Shown here piece after piece: positions 15,184 to 21,274 of a stretch of 21,274 bases of DNA. Source of the DNA: JAAZVM01 sp041642635 (GTDB taxonomy: Bacteria > Patescibacteriota > Gracilibacteria > BD1-5 > UBA6164); contig JBEPWB010000015.1 in assembly GCA_041642635.1 (NCBI GenBank), forward strand, positions 1 to 21,274. The letters run 5' to 3'. The notes under the pieces were generated by a model, which saw only the letters and a list, made by a program, of their open reading frames with translations, was not told where the DNA came from and made no database searches. Made by a program: the position numbers and the translations under genes. Numbering within the stretch: the stretch's first letter is position 1; the number at the start of each line of letters is the position of its first letter.

Positions 15184-18100
15184 ATGTCAGAAAATCAAAA
15201 TAATTTTGAACTAAACAAAGAAGAATTAAAAGAAATAAAAATAGAGGAAGTAGAAAGATTACTTGCTCTTATTTGAGAAAATAAAGATGTTTTTGATTAC
15301 TATAATTTTAGTTCTTTGGATTGAGATAGTTACTCTGCCGAATTATATGAAATAGAAATAATGGATAAATTAAAAGAAATAGAATCAAAAAAAGAGTTTG
15401 TAGAAGAATTATTATCAGAAGTAAGAAAAGCTAGATGAGAAGATATAATAGACAATATTTGAAATTCTTGAGCTAATTGAATATCTGCAGCTATAGATCT
15501 TTTTAATTCATTTAGATGAAAAGATGAAATAATTGAAAGTTTTAAACAAAATAAAAACCATATAAAAAATCCTACCCTGCAAAAATATTTAGATTATGAA
15601 AGTCAAAGATTAAAATCTTGATGAGAAGTAAATGACTGGACTTTTCTATTAATGACATACATTGAAAATAATTTAAAATGAATGACATCTAGTATTTGAG
15701 AATCAGAATGATTAATTTCATCGTTTAAAAGAAATATACACAATAAAACACAAGAAGAATATATTGAAAATATTTTATGAACTAATAAATGATATAATGA
15801 TTATTTTTTGCAATGATATAATCATGAAGTATCAAATTATATTATAAAAATTGATGATTTTGAAGCAGAATTAAAAGACTGAAATAAAAATATTTTATCT
15901 GAAAATGGTGTAGAATATCAAGAAAATCCTAACCAAATAAACTCAAAAGCTCTATGAAATTATATTTTGTATTTAAGTAGCAAGTGACAACTAAACCAAG
16001 AAACTTTGATAAATAAATTGTGATTAAAAAAAATGTGACAATTATACGAAATATGGTCTTGAGATAATAACAGTAATATGACTTATGTAGCTAGAGATTT
16101 ACTTAAAAATGAATGAGTATTTGATGACATAAATGAGTTATTAAGTATTAGAGATGATATTGTTTGAATTTGAGAAGACATTGAAAGAAATAATGCTTAT
16201 ATTAATGATGATAATGGTCTTGATATTGAATATATAAGTAGAAACCCTGATATAATTTATTCAATAACAAATACAAATAAACTCCATCAAGTATTAGACT
16301 TATTACCTGAATGAGAAAAAATACAACTTGAAAAAATTAATCCTAAAATAATAAATCAGTTTACATTAGATGATAGAGTAGTATTATGATATTATTGAAT
16401 ACAAGAAATAAAAAAAGAAACATTAGATAATGCAATTTGAGCAATTATTTACAAAATGAAAAATTCTTGAGAAGAATGAAATATAAGTAATTTATTATTA
16501 AGAGCTGCATATTTAAAAGTTGATAAAAATATAATAAAAGAAAAAATTGAACAATACGACATAACTATACCAACAAATTATAATTACATAAATATTTATT
16601 TAAATGAAAATAAATTATATGAAAACTCAAGTTTGAACTTAGAAGCAGTTGATTCAGTTAATAATAATATAAAATTTGAAAACTTATTGCAAAAATACAA
16701 TAATTTTGAAAATTTTGAAGACGCTACAGAATTAACTGAAAACTTAGAACAACATGAACAAGTTTTACTAACTGAATATATTTTAAGAAATTTAGATAAT
16801 CCAAAAACTCAAAATATTTTAGTAAAATTAATTTCGTTATGATATAACTGAGCAAATTGAGAACTTATTCATATTCCCACAAATAATACTGAAGTAGCAA
16901 ATGCATTAGTTAACTACAGAGGTTTGAATTTTTTTGTTATTTTAACAAACGAAGCAAGATGAAATAAAGAAGTAGTAGATAATTTATTACAAAAAATAAA
17001 AGAAGAATCAGAATGAAATAAAGAAGAAATGATGAATAGTTTAAAATCTTATTATAATTATATAAATACAAGTGATATAAATATTTTCCTAAAAGTTTAT
17101 AAATTTATTGATGAAAACGCACCATGGTGATGACTTGAAGAAATGCCTTATGAGGTAAGAATACGTTTTATGACTGAAAAAGCCAAAAATACTGTAGCAA
17201 ATAGTTTATGAAAATGATTGGACAGTAACATAGATGCTGATAACACACAAATATTTTTAAAACTTATAAACCTAGCTAGTCATAATAAATATAATTTTCA
17301 ATTTCAAGATCAAATGAGAGAAATGGATAGATCAAGAGAGCAGTACAATAGTAATTATGAAAGATGAGTTAATATTGAAGAAAAACAACTAAGAAGAGAA
17401 AGTTTTGTTGATTGAATTTTGGAAAAAATTGATAATCAAAATCTATTATCAAATGAAAGTGAAGAGACAAGATTAAAAATTATTTGAGAATTAGAAAATC
17501 TTAAAAGTGTTAGTGAAAATTGAGAGATTAAAAGAGAGGATTTACAAAAAATATATATGATGATTACTAGCGAATTATTTTGTAATTTAGAAGAAGCTCA
17601 AAGAGAAGAAAAAATAGAAGAATTTATTAGTTTAATAAATGATGAATTTTTGAGTTATAACGCTGAAGTAATACAAGAAGCAGTAACAAATTTATGAATG
17701 GCAAAAATGATGCCTAACATTAGCGAAAGAATAAGATTAATAGAAATAACTGATAATAAATGAGAAAAAAAAGAAGTAATAGATCCTGAAAGTTTAACAA
17801 ATTATTATAGAGAATTTTCAGCTGAAAATAAAGATTATCAGTGAGATTTAAAAGAATTATTTATTGAACAAAATTTTAATGAATTAAACGAAGAAGAAAA
17901 GCAAGAAATTCTTTATTTAATAGAAAGATTAGATTTGCAAGCCGAAGCAATTGATATAAAAAATAATACTGATACTTATATTTCTTATTTAAGAAGTTGA
18001 GAAAAAGAAAATTTTAGAGATTATTTGATTGATGAAATCTGAGAAGAAGAATATTCTAATCAATTAAAAAAACCTTTTATAAAAAATAATTCTCCTTTAG

Positions 18101-18621
18101 AAAACAATAATTCTAAAATAAATAATTATTCAACTGAAACTTGAAGAGTTGATTTTATAAACTCAAAATGAGTAAATACTAGAATAGAACTTACTACCAC
18201 AGAAAAACAAATTGTTGAATCTTCACCTGAAGCTATTGATAATATTATAAATTTTTATAATTTATTAAATGAAGTTTGATTATCAAAATTATGGAATATA
18301 AAAGATAGTATTTTTAACAGTATTGGTAATGTTGAGTGAATTTGATTCAATGTTGATTGAGATTATTTGAATGAAAATGAAGTAAAAATTTTTATTAATA
18401 AAATTTTAAAATCTATTTGAATTGATGAAATACCTAGTATTTTAGATATAAATAATTTTAAATGAGAACTTATGAATGTAAATAATACTCAATTTTGAGA
18501 TTCACAAGCTACAAATTTTATGTATTGAGAAACTTATATTGAAAATTTATTTATAGAAAAATATTATCCAAGATGATCAATCCATTGATTATTAACTACA
18601 AATTTTGAAGAAAATATATAA
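15184..18621 (+). CDS. Giant unrecognised 1145-residue protein
   Basis: I followed this frame codon by codon: it is open from ATG 15184 to TAA 18619-18621, with about 60 in-frame TGA. I recognise no domain. The product is acidic and rich in Asn, Glu, Ile, Lys and Leu, with one Cys (17581-17583), few Pro and no signal peptide or hydrophobic helix. It is therefore probably a large soluble, mainly helical protein. No Walker, zinc-finger, nuclease or protease motif is apparent, nor an obvious internal repeat. Of about 64 glycines only four are GGT. This long conserved-stop-free stretch means strong selection on the frame. It follows the 106-residue gene by 10 bp and is closed by a terminator, giving a stand-alone two-gene unit between alaS and gyrA. 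Candidate roles (structural, surface-associated or large enzyme) cannot be chosen from sequence. Confidence 0.85.
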
Positions 18622-18632
18622 AGATTAATAAT

Positions 18633-18665
18633 AAAAAAACCTTACTTAAAAGTAAGGTTTTTTTT
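18633..18665. terminator. Bidirectional terminator between the giant gene and gyrA
   Basis: An A-run plus CCTTACTT (to 18647), loop AA, AAGTAAGG and T-run (18650-18665) form a symmetric hairpin that works in both directions. The T-run overlaps the gyrA stop codon (18664-18666). Confidence 0.87.
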
Positions 18666-21201
18666 AGTCTTCTAGTTCTTCTCATTCTTTTACAACAGAA
18701 GTTCTAACAACTTTATCAGTTCATTTTTTTAATTTTGTTAAAATTACTCATTGAGTAACTCTTGAAGTTTTTCTAATTCATTTAAAACTCATTCTTATCG
18801 TTTGTCCTGATTTAGATATCAAAATTATTTCTGAAGTTTTTCTGTCTTCTTCACTCAACATAATAGCAGAAATTAATTTACCAGTTTTAGGTGTTACAGC
18901 CATAGCTTTAACTCATGATCAACCTCTTTTTTGGTTTCTGTATTCGTCAATACTAGTAAGTTTTCACATACCATTTTCAGTAACAATAAAAACAAAATCT
19001 TGGTTTTCATAAACAATAGCAACTTCAATAACACTATCTGTTTCTTTTAATTTTATTCATCTAACTCAAGATGCTGCTCTTCACATTGGTCTAACATCAT
19101 CTTCTTTAAATTGAATTGCTTTTCATTCTCTAGTAGCAATAAAAATTGAATCTTCTCATGTAGTAGTTTTTACCCACGAAAGCTCATCTCATTCTTTTAC
19201 AGTTACAACTTTTAATCAATTAGCTCTAATATTTTTAACTTGGTCTAACTCTAATTTTTTAACAGTTCACATTTTAGTAACAAAGAATAAATATTTGTTT
19301 TCTTCTCTAGAAATATCCATTATAGAAGCAATTTCTTCGTCTTTTTGCAATCATAAAAAGTTTATAATCGGTTGACCTTTTGCTGTTCTAGTCATTTCTG
19401 GAATTTCATAAGCTGGAAGTCTAAAAACTCTTCATTTAGAAGTAAAATACAAAATATCATTATGATTAGATGTTGATAATAATAATTTTATTTCATCATC
19501 TTCTCTCGATCATGTACTAACTCATTTTCATCATCTTCTTTGAGTTCTAAAACTATCCGATTTTAATCTTTTTACATAATTATTTTTTGATAATACAACA
19601 AAAACTTCTTCGTTTGGTATTGTATCTTTTGGATTGAATTCTCAAATTTTTCAAGCATTGATTTGAGTTCTTCTTTCATCTCAAAATTTTTCTCTAATTT
19701 CAGTTAATTCTTCTCTCATGATATCAACAATTCTTTCTGGTCTAATCAAAATATCGTTTAGATCATCAATCAAAGCTAATTTTTCAGCTAATTCATTTTC
19801 TATTTTTTCTTTTTCTAATCCTTGTAATCTTCTAAGTTTCATTTCTACTATTGCTTCTGCTTGCAATTTTGATAAATCAAATCTTACCATTAATTGCTTT
19901 TCAGCATCATCATAAGCAGCTCTTATAACTTTGATTATTTCATCAATATTATCAAGCGCAATTTTTAATCATTCCAAAATATGTGCTCTTGCTTCTGCAA
20001 TTCTTAATTCATATCTTGTTCTTCTTTCTACAACTTCTTTTCTATGATTTATAAAAGCTAATAAAAAGTCTTTTAAATTATAAAGTCTTGGTTGCATTCA
20101 TCTATCTCAAAGTGCAATCATATTAAAACCAAAACTTGTTTGAAGTGGAGTTAATTTGTACAATTGATTAAGAATTTTTTTAGGAAAAGCATCTTTTTTG
20201 ATTTCGATAATCACTCTTACAGAATCTTTATTTGATTCATCTCTAATATCAGAAATTCATACAATTTTTTTCTCTCTAACTAAATCTGCGATTTTTTCAA
20301 CAAATGTAGCTTTATTCAAACCATACGGAACTTCAGAAATATTAATTATACTTCTTCATCTTTTATTTTCTTCAATTTTTGCTACTCATCTAACTGGAAT
20401 TGATCATCTTCATGTAGAATAAGCTGTCAAAATCGCTTCTCTATCATAAATTATTCAACCAGTTGGAAAATCAGGTCATTTAACAAACTGCATCAAGTCT
20501 TCAATAGTAACTTCTTCTTCATCTTCTGATTTTAATAAAAAATCAACCGCATCTAATAATTCAGTCAAATTATGTGGAGGAATATTTGTAGCCATACCTA
20601 CCGCAATTCACATAACTCAGTTCATAAGCAAGTTAGGAATTCTAGTTGGCAATACTGTTGGTTCTTTTTTTGTCGTATCAAAATTATCTCTAAAATCAAC
20701 TGTTTCTTTCTCTATATCAGAAAGCATATATTCAGCTAATTTTGTCATTTTTGCTTCAGTATATCTATATGCAGCAGCTCCATCTCAGTCCATAGAACCA
20801 AAGTTACCTTGACCGTGAACTAATGGATATCTAAGAGAAAAATCTTGAGCCATTCTTACCATCGCTTCATAAACAGAGCTATCACCATGTGGGTGGTAAT
20901 TTCAAAGTACATGTCAGACAACAGTAGCTGATTTTCTAAATTTTGCAGTTGATCTTAATCATTGTTCGTGCATAGAAAATAATATTCTTCTATGAACTGG
21001 TTTAAATCAATCTCTAATATCAGGCAGTGCTCTAGAAACAATTACACTCATGGCATAATCTAGGTAACAATCCTCCATTTCATCTCTGATACTTCTGTGA
21101 CTATCTCAAGTATAAATTATAGATCTTGAATCAATTACTTCTCAAGAATCATTATTTTCAAAATCTTGCGAATCTAAATCTAGATTTTCTTTTTCCGACA
21201 T
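18664..21201 (-). CDS. gyrA: DNA gyrase subunit A
   Basis: The 845-residue product is a full-length GyrA. It has an acidic N-terminal tail of about 25 residues. The breakage-reunion domain shows DYAMSVIVSRALPDIRDGFKP, then HPHGDSSVYEAMVRMAQ and GQGNFGSMDGDGAAAYRYTE, with catalytic Tyr147. A coiled-coil gate follows (KLQAEAIVEMKLRRLQGL), then the C-terminal beta-propeller. The GyrA box is present as QKRGGSG near residue 757, which marks it as gyrase rather than topoisomerase IV. In the quinolone-determining region the key positions are Ser108 and Glu112 (equivalent to E. coli Ser83 and Asp87), the common susceptible pattern. gyrB is not in the window. GyrA introduces negative supercoils with GyrB. 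It is expressed from its own upstream promoter and shares a bidirectional terminator with the giant gene. Confidence 0.98.
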
Positions 21202-21238
21202 ATTTTAGTAGCTTAAAAATGAATAAAATATTAAATTA

Positions 21239-21266
21239 AATATACTTGTTTTTTTGATTAAATCAA
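21239..21266 (-). promoter_or_regulatory. gyrA promoter
   Basis: On the minus strand TTGATT (21261-21266), a 16-bp spacer and TATATT (21239-21244) lie 38-65 bp before the gyrA start. It matches the other promoters proposed in this window in hexamers and spacing. Confidence 0.6.
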
Positions 21267-21274
21267 GCAAAAGT

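Noticed and set aside
19718..20422. Plus-strand frames at 19718-19915 and 20198-20422
   Set aside because: Antisense shadows of gyrA with Ser/Ile-rich low-complexity products.

Overview
The window comes from a very AT-rich bacterium that reads UGA as glycine (translation table 25), which places it in the candidate phyla Gracilibacteria (BD1-5) or Absconditabacteria (SR1). The recoding can be seen directly. Almost every gene is interrupted by TGA (TCA on the minus strand), and these codons fall where the families have conserved glycines: the L1 signature, the YvcK nucleotide-binding loop, RsmH motif I, the SufC signature and the L35 N-terminus. TAA and TAG are the only stops used. All gene calls below assume UGA = Gly.

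Layout. 1-2226 (+): the 3' end of pheT, then a promoter and the translation unit rpsT-infC-rpmI-rplT, closed by a hairpin terminator. 2311-3032 (+): monocistronic rplA and a bidirectional terminator. 3031-8497 (-): an iron-sulfur/redox block. In transcription order this is sufC-sufB-sufA-sufD, then, after an internal promoter, a secreted thioredoxin-like protein, a CcdA/DsbD-type membrane thiol transporter, a divergent SufU/IscU-like protein and an IscR/Rrf2-type regulator. A 17-bp palindrome in the sufC promoter is a good candidate operator for that regulator. 8498-8799: divergent control region. 8800-10183 (+): rsmH and an FtsL-like gene, then a terminator. 10219-11083 (+): recR and a small coiled-coil gene. 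11073-14704 (-): alaS, an HD hydrolase and yvcK, transcribed in that order. 14795-18665 (+): a self-contained two-gene unit encoding unrecognised proteins of 106 and 1145 residues. 18664-21266 (-): gyrA with its promoter.

Most of the content is housekeeping: translation, Fe-S assembly, division, recombinational repair and topology. The strongest candidates for something undescribed are the 1145-residue orphan and its 106-residue partner, the Suf cluster with its embedded redox pair and a scaffold that has lost two of three canonical cysteines, and a short AlaRS with no C-terminal domain. At the coding level, glycine codon choice (UGA or GGU) appears to depend on gene class, and CGA/CGG are almost absent. 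I saw no tRNA, rRNA, CRISPR array, IS element or prophage gene. No Shine-Dalgarno-like sequence was found before the starts I inspected. All database-type statements are from memory of the families; no searches were run.
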